Source: Halanaerobium saccharolyticum
GTDB taxonomy: Bacteria > Bacillota > Halanaerobiia > Halanaerobiales > Halanaerobiaceae
Length of the DNA: 64,000 bases
Direction: 5' to 3'
Assembly: GCF_003259895.1 (NCBI RefSeq)
Contig: NZ_QLME01000007.1
Coordinates: 1-64,000, forward strand
Part shown: one piece after another, positions 44,615 to 52,268 of the stretch
Layout of the letters: each line of letters begins with the position of its first letter
Position numbering within the stretch: the first letter of the stretch is position 1
Made by a program: the position numbers and the translations under genes
Notes under the pieces: generated by a model
Database searches by the model: none
The model's input: only the letters and a program-made list of their open reading frames with translations
Told to the model about the DNA's origin: nothing

Positions 44615-45757
44615 TTAATTTCGTTCAGGCTCCGCAATTAATAATATATTATCGCCAAGATTTTTCTGTTCAATTATTCTTAAGTCAACTGAATCTGACA
44701 TTAATTCCGGTCCACTACCACAAAAAGAGGCTATTCCATCACTACCTCCATAAATTTTAGGCGCAATAAAATAATAAAATTTGTCAATTAAATCTTCTTT
44801 TAAAAAAGTATGACTTAATTTTGCTCCTCCTTCTATTAATATACTGCTTATATTCTTATTGTGTAGTTTTTTTAGTATTTTATTTATCTCAAAATAATTA
44901 TCACTGCCGCTGTCACAACTCATAATTTCTACCTTTTCTTTTTTTAATAACTTTTCTTTTTTCTTCAAAGAAGCTGCTGCAGCTGCAGGAGGAAAATCAA
45001 TGGAAGTAATAATCAGAGTATTGGCTTTAGAATCCTGATTTATTATTTTTGCATCCAGCGGAATTTCCAGTAAAGGATCCAGAATAATACGCAGAGGATC
45101 AATCCCCTCTTTTTCTTCCAGTCTGGCTGTTAAAGATGGATCGTCAGCCAGAACAGTTCCAATTCCAACCATGATTGCATCAACCCGGTGACGAAGTTTA
45201 TGACCTTCCAGTCTGGCTGCAGTATTGGTAATCCATTTAGAATCACCACTTTTGCTGGCAATATAACCATCAAGAGTTTGAGCTTTCTTTAAATAAATAA
45301 AAGGATAATCGCTCTCAATATATTTCAGAAATATCTCATTTAAAGCCTGTGCTTCTTCTTTAAAAAGTCCTATTTCAACCTTTATCCCAGCTTCTCTAAG
45401 CATTTCAATTCCTCTTCCAGCTACTTCAGGATTAGGATCAACCATTGCCACTACAGCTCGTTTAATTCCGGAATCAATTAATTTTTGAGCACAGGGAGGT
45501 GTTTTACCATAATGACTGCAGGGTTCTAAAGTTATATAGATATCTGCACCAGGGCCCTCTTTTCCTGCTTCCTCCAGCGCAAATACTTCTGCATGTGGTC
45601 CCCCATATTGCTGATGATATCCCTCGCCAATAATTTCTCCATCTTTGACAACAACTGCTCCAACCATTGGATTGGGAGAAGTTCTACCCTCACCCTGCTG
45701 AGCTAGATACAAAGCTCTTGCCATAAATTTTTGATCAGCCATAGTAAAATTCTCCAT
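44615..45757 (-). CDS. ribD: Riboflavin biosynthesis deaminase/reductase RibD
   Basis: A 380-residue bifunctional enzyme. The N-terminal deaminase domain carries HAEVFALEEAG and the zinc motif EPCSHYGKTPPC; the C-terminal reductase has KKAQTLDGYIASKSGDSKWI, RHRVDAIMVGIGTVLADDP and ILIEGGAKLSHTFL. It turns the GTP-cyclohydrolase II product into the ribityl pyrimidine. The ATG has GGGGAGGCAAAAG in front. It is the first gene of the operon and lies 95 bp after the attenuator hairpin, so it is the direct target of the FMN riboswitch. Confidence 0.97.
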   Translation of the reverse strand: MENFTMADQKFMARALYLAQQGEGRTSPNPMVGAVVVKDGEIIGEGYHQQYGGPHAEVFALEEAGKEGPGADIYITLEPCSHYGKTPPCAQKLIDSGIKRAVVAMVDPNPEVAGRGIEMLREAGIKVEIGLFKEEAQALNEIFLKYIESDYPFIYLKKAQTLDGYIASKSGDSKWITNTAARLEGHKLRHRVDAIMVGIGTVLADDPSLTARLEEKEGIDPLRIILDPLLEIPLDAKIINQDSKANTLIITSIDFPPAAAAASLKKKEKLLKKEKVEIMSCDSGSDNYFEINKILKKLHNKNISSILIEGGAKLSHTFLKEDLIDKFYYFIAPKIYGGSDGIASFCGSGPELMSDSVDLRIIEQKNLGDNILLIAEPERN

Positions 45758-45842
45758 CTTTTGCCTCCCCAGTGTTTTAATTTTATTAATTAAGAATATT
45801 ATTAGTAGTAATCTTTGCTTTTAAATTTATTTAAAAATATAT

Positions 45843-45880
45843 GGAAAAAGAAAAAGTCCCTCCAAAATTGGAAGGACTTT
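45843..45880 (-). terminator. Attenuator hairpin of the rib operon
   Basis: AAAGTCCCTCCAA (45853-45865) and TTGGAAGGACTTT (45868-45880) pair almost fully, followed on the minus strand by a T-rich tail. It sits between the FMN riboswitch and ribD, where the expression platform is expected. Confidence 0.85.
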
Positions 45881-45971
45881 AATAATTAAAGATTATAATA
45901 TATCTCACTAATCAAATTATTTTGTAGTTAAAAAATAACAACAAAACAAATTAGATTAATAAATATATAAC

Positions 45972-46079
45972 CTAACTCCCTTCCAGACTTTACTGTCGGT
46001 TCTGCATTTCATCAGATCAATCCAAAATGGACTTGTGGACTATTACCACCGGTAGGGAATTGCACCCATCCTCGTTAGT
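45972..46079 (-). ncRNA. FMN riboswitch (RFN element)
   Basis: Read on the minus strand, the aptamer has GAGGATGGGTGCAATTCCC, TACCGGTGGTAATAGTCCAC, GAAATGCAGAACCGACAGT and AAAGTCTGGAAGGGAG, the conserved blocks of the RFN element in order, closed by CTAAC/GTTAG. FMN binding should favour the attenuator downstream and switch off ribD-ribE-ribBA-ribH. Confidence 0.95.
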
Positions 46080-46100
46080 TTTATTAAATTTTCTATTTAT

Positions 46101-46129
46101 ATTTTAGCATCTTAAATCAAACTTGTAAA
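46101..46129 (-). promoter_or_regulatory. Sigma-A promoter of the rib operon
   Basis: TTTACA (46124-46129) and TAAAAT (46101-46106) on the minus strand, 17-bp spacer, TGC before the -10. The transcript would begin just ahead of the riboswitch. The 45758-46192 gap is thus fully explained by promoter, aptamer and attenuator. Confidence 0.75.
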
Positions 46130-46192
46130 GTTATTTTTATCAAAATTAATCTTTAAGCTTTAAGCTTCCTCTATTTTCAAATAAAATCTGAT

Positions 46193-47479
46193 TTATTCAA
46201 AATTCAAATCATCAATGTCTCCCCAGAATTCAAGTTCGTAATATCCCTGCTCATCCTGTCTTAATCTTTGATTTAAAACAAGCTGCAAAAATGAATTAAA
46301 TTGTTCTGCAGTAGCGGTCTGGGGCTGATATCTTAAAGTACCAGTACTGATATATGGTATTTCCTCACTATAATTATATTCTGCTTCAAGTTCAGCTCTA
46401 ACTAAAGAAGAATCAAGACTTGACTGACTGTTACCACTGGGATAACTGTAATCCTGCTGATAACTAAAATTATCAATTGATAGCTCAAAGTTACTATCTG
46501 CCGCCAGAATACCAAAAGTATTTTGATTTAACTGCTGGCTTAAAGTTTCTGCCAGTAAAAGCTCAAAACTGCTGAGATTTAAATTAAAATCAAGCTGGTT
46601 GGCCTGAAAAGCCTCCTCTTTTCTTACTAAATCAAGACTACCCTTGAAGTCAAACTGATTAAAGTTGAGTTTTTGAAAATAAGAATTAGCTTCAAACTCA
46701 AGCTCCTCAGCAGCCAAAAGAAAATCATAATCTCCCTGCAGCTGGGTAAATGATATTTTTTCATTTTGCTGATTATAATTTAAACCTGATTCTAAATTAA
46801 AAATAACCTTTAAAAGATCACCACTTAAATTAAATTCTTCAATATTTAATTGTTGGTTTTTCTGATTATAATTTGCTCTCATAATAAAATTATTGAAAGT
46901 AGATAATCGATTCCAATTTTTATTATTCAAACCATAACTTCGATAATAAGGAAAATCATATTTTACTTCAGCAGCCTTTAAAACTAAATTATGATTATCT
47001 TCCAGTAAAAGATGTAAGTCATCAACTGAGTTTATCTCTGAAAGAACTTCTCCAGGAAGATTTCCCTGATAATTAATTTCGGTATCAGTTAAATTCAGCT
47101 GATAATTGTCCTGTAAATTAGAATAATTTATCTGTTCTACTGTACTGACAAAGTTCTTATCCAGCTGAAAGTTCTGCTGACGAATATAATTTAAAATTTG
47201 CTGCCAGCTAAGATTTATTTCTGCCAGATTAACTATTAGGTTAAAACTATCAGCTCTGACTAAATTTAAATTTTGCAGACTCATTTCCTGTAATAAAGGA
47301 TTTGTTTCAACCTCAACAAAACGAAGCTGATAATTATTATTTTCTGCCATTTCAGCAATTTCAGCCTCAATATCCTCAGATATTCTCTGCCCATAATAAT
47401 AATTCAGACTAAAAATTATTGCTGCAGCTAAAACCATTATTAAAATGTAGATTGAGGCTTTTTTCAAAAATTTTTTCAT
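46193..47479 (-). CDS. Membrane-anchored protein of unknown function, DUF945/AsmA-like
   Basis: A 428-residue protein with an N-terminal signal anchor (residues about 8-28, after a basic KKFLKK start) and a large region outside the cytoplasm. This region is rich in Asn and Gln and shows alternating hydrophobic strands (for example LRFVEVETNPLLQEMSLQNL and FQKLNFNQFDFKGSLDLV), as in the long beta-rich DUF945 (YdgA) or AsmA-like envelope proteins. That likeness is from sequence character only and is not a firm family assignment. GGGAGGCCACAGG precedes the ATG. It is 19 bp downstream of the LtaS-like gene, so a shared job in envelope building is likely. Confidence 0.7.
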   Translation of the reverse strand: MKKFLKKASIYILIMVLAAAIIFSLNYYYGQRISEDIEAEIAEMAENNNYQLRFVEVETNPLLQEMSLQNLNLVRADSFNLIVNLAEINLSWQQILNYIRQQNFQLDKNFVSTVEQINYSNLQDNYQLNLTDTEINYQGNLPGEVLSEINSVDDLHLLLEDNHNLVLKAAEVKYDFPYYRSYGLNNKNWNRLSTFNNFIMRANYNQKNQQLNIEEFNLSGDLLKVIFNLESGLNYNQQNEKISFTQLQGDYDFLLAAEELEFEANSYFQKLNFNQFDFKGSLDLVRKEEAFQANQLDFNLNLSSFELLLAETLSQQLNQNTFGILAADSNFELSIDNFSYQQDYSYPSGNSQSSLDSSLVRAELEAEYNYSEEIPYISTGTLRYQPQTATAEQFNSFLQLVLNQRLRQDEQGYYELEFWGDIDDLNFE

Positions 47480-47498
47480 CCTGTGGCCTCCCTTTTCA

Positions 47499-49388
47499 TT
47501 AATTTTCTTCTTCAGAAATATTCTTTTTCATAATCTCCTGCATATAGTTAATTACATTAAGCATTCTTTCTTTTTCTGTCTCTGGTAAAGAAACTTCTTC
47601 CGTATTTTCATTTTTTAAAGCAACCCGCCTAAATTCACTTTCTTTTTCTGGCCCTTTAGGCATTCGCAAAAACAAATTATTATGATAAAGAATTTGAGGT
47701 ATCTCATGCAAAAAGAGAACCGGATTTTCTGTTTCTTTTAAGAGTGATACTCCTAAAAAACCTTCCGGTTTTTCCCTGTCTCCCATTATATCCAGGATTG
47801 TTGTTGCAATATCAGCATGAGTTCCAGTTTTGTGAATAGTCTCTGCTTCAAGTTCCGGATGAAAAAGCATCATAGTAATATTTTCAGGCTCTTTTGTATT
47901 TGTATTGCCTTTCATATAAAAGTTATTACCAGAGTTATAACTTTCTTTTTTTATATCAGAACTATGATCTGCATAAAATACAAAGAGGGTATCCTCATAT
48001 AATCCTCTTTCTTTTAGACCAGCAAAAAAGTTTTTTAGAGACTGATCTGTAAAGTAAACAGAATTTAAATAATCTTTTACAATTGTCGGATTTAAATCAG
48101 AAAATTCTTCCTGTCCATATTCTTCTGGATAAAAATCAAAAGGAGTATGGCTGGTCACTGTAATATAAAAAGCAAAAAATGGTTCTTCACTCTGCTCCAA
48201 ATATTGAAATGACTGATCAAAAAAATCATAATCATTGATACCCAGATAGCTTTCTTTACCAATCTCAGCATTTTCTATACTAAAATCTTCTCTGGAATAA
48301 AAGTGATCAAATCCCATTTCTGAATACCCTTTATTTCTATAAAAGAAGTCGCCATCATTTCCGTGAAAAGCCAGAATTTGATAATCTCTCTTCTTTAATA
48401 CTTTTACTAAAGAATTAAACTCTGTCATGTCATTTGTTTTAAATACATAATTTTTATTTATAGGATATAAAGAAGTTAAAAATGAAAATTCAGCATCAAA
48501 ACTACCGTTAACATGCTGGGCATATATATTATCAAAATAAAGCGAATGTTGTTTTATTTTGTTTAAGAATGGAGTAACCGGCTGACCATTATGCTGAAAA
48601 TCGATTATTTTTTCATCAAATGATTCCAGCTGAATCACAATAATATTTTTTATATTTTCTATCTCATATTCCTGACTCAACTCTTCTTCTCCAACAATTT
48701 CTTCTTCACTGGCCTGTTTAATGTTTTCTGGTTCTTTGGTCTGCATACTAATAAATTCGGCTATATAAAGTGGTATTATCCCATAAACACTTACAAAAGC
48801 AGGAGTGCTGTGCTCGTATAATTTAAGAAAACCATTAACTGCATAAAGATTACTTATATGATAAATATGTGCTCCCAACAGTACAATTATCAAAAGCAGT
48901 ATAATTAAAACTTTTTTTCTGTAATTCCGATTATTAGAAATAGACTTTGTTTCTTTACTAAAATCACCGTTAAAAAATATCAAATAAACTAAAACTGGCA
49001 ATTCAAAAATAAAAAGCAGATCAATCCAGCCAATAAGCTGTCTAAATAAAACTTTAAATGGTCGTATCCCCTGGCCCATTGTCATATCTGCAATACTTAA
49101 ATAATTACCAAAATACCTATTATACCAGTAATTAGCAAAAAAGAATGTTGTAAATATTAAGTAGAAGAAAAAAACTTGATATAATTTTTTTTTGCTTTTC
49201 AATAACAAGTTTAAACTGAGCAGAAAAATTAAAATAACCACTATATTTTTAATTAATAATGTATATATTGAAATAGTTTGAAATATATACCAGTAAAAGT
49301 AATTGTATTTTAACAAAAATCCTAAAAGCAGCAAGAAAAATATTGATTTTTCCTTTTTGCTTAAATCACTAAAATATTTCAACTTCAT
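47499..49388 (-). CDS. LtaS-like phosphoglycerol transferase (sulfatase family)
   Basis: A 629-residue membrane enzyme: five N-terminal helices (to residue about 195), a linker, and an extracytoplasmic alkaline-phosphatase/sulfatase domain. Family blocks are NIIVIQLESFDEKII, HVNGSFDAEFSFLTSLYP, AFHGNDGDFFYRNKGY, SHTPFDF and FVFYADHSSD. In the catalytic block the nucleophile is Ser, where S. aureus LtaS has Thr. It should move glycerol-phosphate from phosphatidylglycerol to an acceptor, as in lipoteichoic acid or membrane-derived glycan synthesis. The start is uncertain among two ATGs and a TTG close to GGAGG. The unknown anchored protein follows in the same transcript. Confidence 0.85.
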   Translation of the reverse strand: MKLKYFSDLSKKEKSIFFLLLLGFLLKYNYFYWYIFQTISIYTLLIKNIVVILIFLLSLNLLLKSKKKLYQVFFFYLIFTTFFFANYWYNRYFGNYLSIADMTMGQGIRPFKVLFRQLIGWIDLLFIFELPVLVYLIFFNGDFSKETKSISNNRNYRKKVLIILLLIIVLLGAHIYHISNLYAVNGFLKLYEHSTPAFVSVYGIIPLYIAEFISMQTKEPENIKQASEEEIVGEEELSQEYEIENIKNIIVIQLESFDEKIIDFQHNGQPVTPFLNKIKQHSLYFDNIYAQHVNGSFDAEFSFLTSLYPINKNYVFKTNDMTEFNSLVKVLKKRDYQILAFHGNDGDFFYRNKGYSEMGFDHFYSREDFSIENAEIGKESYLGINDYDFFDQSFQYLEQSEEPFFAFYITVTSHTPFDFYPEEYGQEEFSDLNPTIVKDYLNSVYFTDQSLKNFFAGLKERGLYEDTLFVFYADHSSDIKKESYNSGNNFYMKGNTNTKEPENITMMLFHPELEAETIHKTGTHADIATTILDIMGDREKPEGFLGVSLLKETENPVLFLHEIPQILYHNNLFLRMPKGPEKESEFRRVALKNENTEEVSLPETEKERMLNVINYMQEIMKKNISEEEN

Positions 49389-49519
49389 CATCCTCCAGCA
49401 AAATCATCTTTTATTCTCTACTTTAATATTATGCTTTTTTTAGCAGTGATGCAATATTATAAGAGAATTATTTTTTGAAGTTTTTGTGATAAAGGATTTA
49501 GAAGTTTAAAACAGCTGGT

Positions 49520-49990
49520 TTAGGTTAACATATCCTGATAGATACTATCTTCACTATCTTCAATCACCTGAGCCTTACAAACTTTTTTATAATACTCGAC
49601 AGGGCCAGCTCCACCAATAAAAGCATAGGCATAACCACTTTCTCTTAGAGCTGCCAATGATCTGAGTAATAAAACCGTACCAAGACCATTACCCCTGGCT
49701 TCTTTACAGACTCCAGTTGGACCAAAAAAACCTTTAGCAGTTGTATCATAACAGGCAAAACCTAAAATTTTATCTTCCTGATAAGCAATAAAGATAGTTA
49801 AAGGAGATTTTGCAAAAGCAACATCTGCCTCAGAACTCCAGGCTCTTTCAAAATGCTTTTCAATCCAGTCTAAAACTCTTGCTTTTTCTGGAGGAATCGC
49901 TCGTTTAATTTTAATTCCTTTTTCCTCTAATTCACTTTCTTTTTGCTGCCAATCAGGTAAATCATATAATTTAACCAGCATATCCGGCAT
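49520..49990 (-). CDS. GNAT family N-acetyltransferase
   Basis: A 156-residue GNAT protein. The core acetyl-CoA strand and loop read GPTGVCKEARGNGLGTVLLL (RxxGxG in RGNGLG), followed by YAFIGGAGPVEYYKKVCKA. The N-terminal part with EKHFERAWSSEADVAF is less conserved and probably selects the substrate, which is not known. GGGAGGTAAAATTAA precedes the ATG. It sits 18 bp after ilvB, in the place where ilvN, the regulatory subunit gene, is usual, and so should share the T-box-controlled transcript. Confidence 0.85.
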   Translation of the reverse strand: MPDMLVKLYDLPDWQQKESELEEKGIKIKRAIPPEKARVLDWIEKHFERAWSSEADVAFAKSPLTIFIAYQEDKILGFACYDTTAKGFFGPTGVCKEARGNGLGTVLLLRSLAALRESGYAYAFIGGAGPVEYYKKVCKAQVIEDSEDSIYQDMLT

Positions 49991-50008
49991 TTAATTTTAC
50001 CTCCCAGT

Positions 50009-51763
50009 TTATTTTTTATTATCTTTTCTCAAAATCATTTCTTCCAGACTGCCACCTGCCGAAACCATAGGAAATACATTTTCTTCTTCCTCAATCATAA
50101 AATTGAGCAGATAACTTCCCTCTGCCTGAATTGCATTCTTGAGAGCAGTTTTAATCTCGCTGCGCTCTGTTACTGTCTCTCCCTTAATCCCATAACCTTT
50201 TGCAACCTGAATAAAATCAGGAATCATCTCCGGACAATCATCATTTGGAGCTGAACAATGGGGAGGGCAGTCACTCTGACGGCGGAGGCAGGTAGCAGAA
50301 TATCGCTTATCATAAAATAATTCCTGCCACTGGCGCACCATTCCCAGATATTGATTATTAAAAAGTATTATTTTAACTGAAATATGATTTTTTGCTGCAG
50401 TTGCAAGTTCCTGAATATTCATCTGAAAACTACCATCACCAACCAGGGCAAAGACATCTCGATCAGGATTTGCCAGTTTAGCACCAATCGCAGCAGGAAA
50501 TCCATAACCCATCGTCCCCAGACCACCGGAGCTAATAAATGTTCTCGGTTTTGAATACTTATAATATTGAGCTGCCCACATCTGATGCTGTCCTACTCCA
50601 GCTGTAATTATCGCTTTTCCTGCAGTTAGTTCATATAGATTTTCAATAATCTCGGACGGCAGTAATTTATCTGCCTTTTCGGGATCAGCCGATTGATCAA
50701 TATTTTTCCATTCTTTGATCTTTTTAATCCAGGCCGGACGTTTAACTTCTTTTATTTTTGGCAGCAGTTCTTTTAAAGCTAGTTTAACATCGGCGGTAAT
50801 TGGGACTTTAGTCTCTACAATTTTTCCAATCTCTGCCGGATCTATATCAATATGAATTACCTCAGCTTCAACTGCAAATTCCTCAATTTTTCCGGTCACT
50901 CTGTCATCAAAACGGGCTCCCAGAGCAATTATCAAATCAGAATTTGTGATTGCCAGATTGGCCTCTGTAGTCCCGTGCATCCCCAGCATCCCCAGGGAAA
51001 GATAGTTATTTTCATCAAAAATACCAATTCCATTTAAGGTGGTAGTTACAGGAATCTCTGCTTTCTGAGCCAGCTCATAAATTTCCTGATCTGCACCCGA
51101 AATTATGGTGCCTCCCCCTGCATAAATTACCGGTTTATTAGCCTGATTAATTAATTCAGCTGCCCTTTTTAGCTGCAGTTTATTAGCCTGATAGGTAGGA
51201 CTATAGCCAGGTAGATCTACCTGCTCCGGATAGTAAAATTCAGCTTTATCCTTTAGAATATTTGAAGGAATATCAACAAGTACCGGTCCTGGTCGCCCAG
51301 TAGAAGCAATATGAAACGCTTCTTTAATTATCCGGGAGAGATCTTCAATATCATTAACAATATAATTGTTTTTAGTTATAGGCATTGTAATTCCTTTTAT
51401 ATCAGCCTCCTGAAAACCATCTGTTCCAATCATAGTATTTGGAACCTGACCGGTAAAAGCAACAAGGGGAACTGAATCCATACTTGCCGTGGCCAGAGCA
51501 GTTACCATATTTGCTGCTCCCGGTCCTGAAGTTGCAATACAAACCCCGGTCTTTCCACTGGAACGAGCATAACCATCAGCAGCATGAACTCCACCCTGCT
51601 CATGATGGGGCATAATATGTCTAATTTTCGAATCATAAAGTTCATCATAAATATCAATAACTTTAGCTCCTATATATCCAAATACTGTATCAACACCTTC
51701 TGCTTCCAGTGATTTAACAAAAATTTTAGCTCCTGTTATTTCATTATTTTGATTCCTACTCAT
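50009..51763 (-). CDS. ilvB: Acetolactate synthase, large subunit
   Basis: A 584-residue thiamine-diphosphate enzyme. It has the catalytic Glu region (MPHHEQGGVHAADGYARSSG), TSGPGAANMVTALATASMDS, FDDRVTGKIEEFA and the thiamine motif VGDGSFQMNIQELATA with NNQYLGMVRQWQELF. These place it with the biosynthetic enzyme, not the catabolic AlsS. It condenses pyruvate to acetolactate for valine, leucine and isoleucine. Near the C-terminus (residues about 492-512) is a Cys-rich insert, CLRRQSDCPPHCSAPNDDC. The start is the ATG eight bases after AAAGGAG. No ilvN gene follows; a T-box leader lies upstream. Confidence 0.95.
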   Translation of the reverse strand: MSRNQNNEITGAKIFVKSLEAEGVDTVFGYIGAKVIDIYDELYDSKIRHIMPHHEQGGVHAADGYARSSGKTGVCIATSGPGAANMVTALATASMDSVPLVAFTGQVPNTMIGTDGFQEADIKGITMPITKNNYIVNDIEDLSRIIKEAFHIASTGRPGPVLVDIPSNILKDKAEFYYPEQVDLPGYSPTYQANKLQLKRAAELINQANKPVIYAGGGTIISGADQEIYELAQKAEIPVTTTLNGIGIFDENNYLSLGMLGMHGTTEANLAITNSDLIIALGARFDDRVTGKIEEFAVEAEVIHIDIDPAEIGKIVETKVPITADVKLALKELLPKIKEVKRPAWIKKIKEWKNIDQSADPEKADKLLPSEIIENLYELTAGKAIITAGVGQHQMWAAQYYKYSKPRTFISSGGLGTMGYGFPAAIGAKLANPDRDVFALVGDGSFQMNIQELATAAKNHISVKIILFNNQYLGMVRQWQELFYDKRYSATCLRRQSDCPPHCSAPNDDCPEMIPDFIQVAKGYGIKGETVTERSEIKTALKNAIQAEGSYLLNFMIEEEENVFPMVSAGGSLEEMILRKDNKK

Positions 51764-51838
51764 CCTACTCACTCCTTTTAAATGAAATAAATGTAGACAC
51801 TTACTTAAAAATCATCAATAAAGTTTAGCCTTTAAAAA

Positions 51839-52125
51839 GAAAAAAACTCTCATCTTAACTAATAGCTAAACTATTAATCAGGACGAGAGTTCTCTCACGC
51901 GGTACCACCCAACTTGCTGTTTAAACAGCCTCTTAAAGTACTGATTTCTTTAAAAAATCAATACCATTGCACTTGATAACGGATGCATTTTAAATTATTA
52001 TGCCGGCAGTACCTATTTTAATTCAGAACCGCAGTTTAAGGGCTACAAAAATATTTTTTAGATCTCGGTTCTCAGCTGATCCGATTCTCTGTAATCGATT
52101 AAAAATATCTTACTCCCTCTCATAA
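51839..52125 (-). ncRNA. T-box leader of ilvB
   Basis: On the minus strand the leader begins with Stem I (GAGAGGGAGTAAGATA, at 52121 downward), has AGAGA and GAACCGAGA motifs in its upper part, and contains the T-box core GGGTGGTACCGCG at 51898-51910. The UGGU of the core pairs with an ACCA tRNA end, so the discriminator base is A. The intrinsic terminator is AACTCTC...GAGAGTT (51845-51891), followed by T. The specifier may be GUA (valine; bases 52044-52046), from the position in the lower Stem I loop; that reading is tentative. Confidence 0.92.
51840..51891 (-). terminator. T-box terminator of ilvB
   Basis: AACTCTCATCTTAACTAATAG (51845-51865) pairs with the segment 51871-51891, followed on the minus strand by six or seven T. 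It competes with the antiterminator formed with the T-box core when uncharged tRNA binds. Confidence 0.88.
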
Positions 52126-52148
52126 CTTTTATTTTATTTATTTTTTAT

Positions 52149-52177
52149 ATTATATATTATTTTTTGAAAATTGTCAA
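52149..52177 (-). promoter_or_regulatory. Consensus sigma-A promoter of ilvB
   Basis: TTGACA (52172-52177) and TATAAT (52149-52154) on the minus strand, both perfect, 17-bp spacer, just ahead of the T-box Stem I. Together with the T-box this accounts for the 51764-52268 gap. Confidence 0.85.
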
Positions 52178-52268
52178 GAATCTAGCAATATAACACAATC
52201 CAGCTGATCATTTTAAGCCAAACTCTTAAAAGACTAAATTACCAGCAGTAAAATTAGCTTTTATGAAT

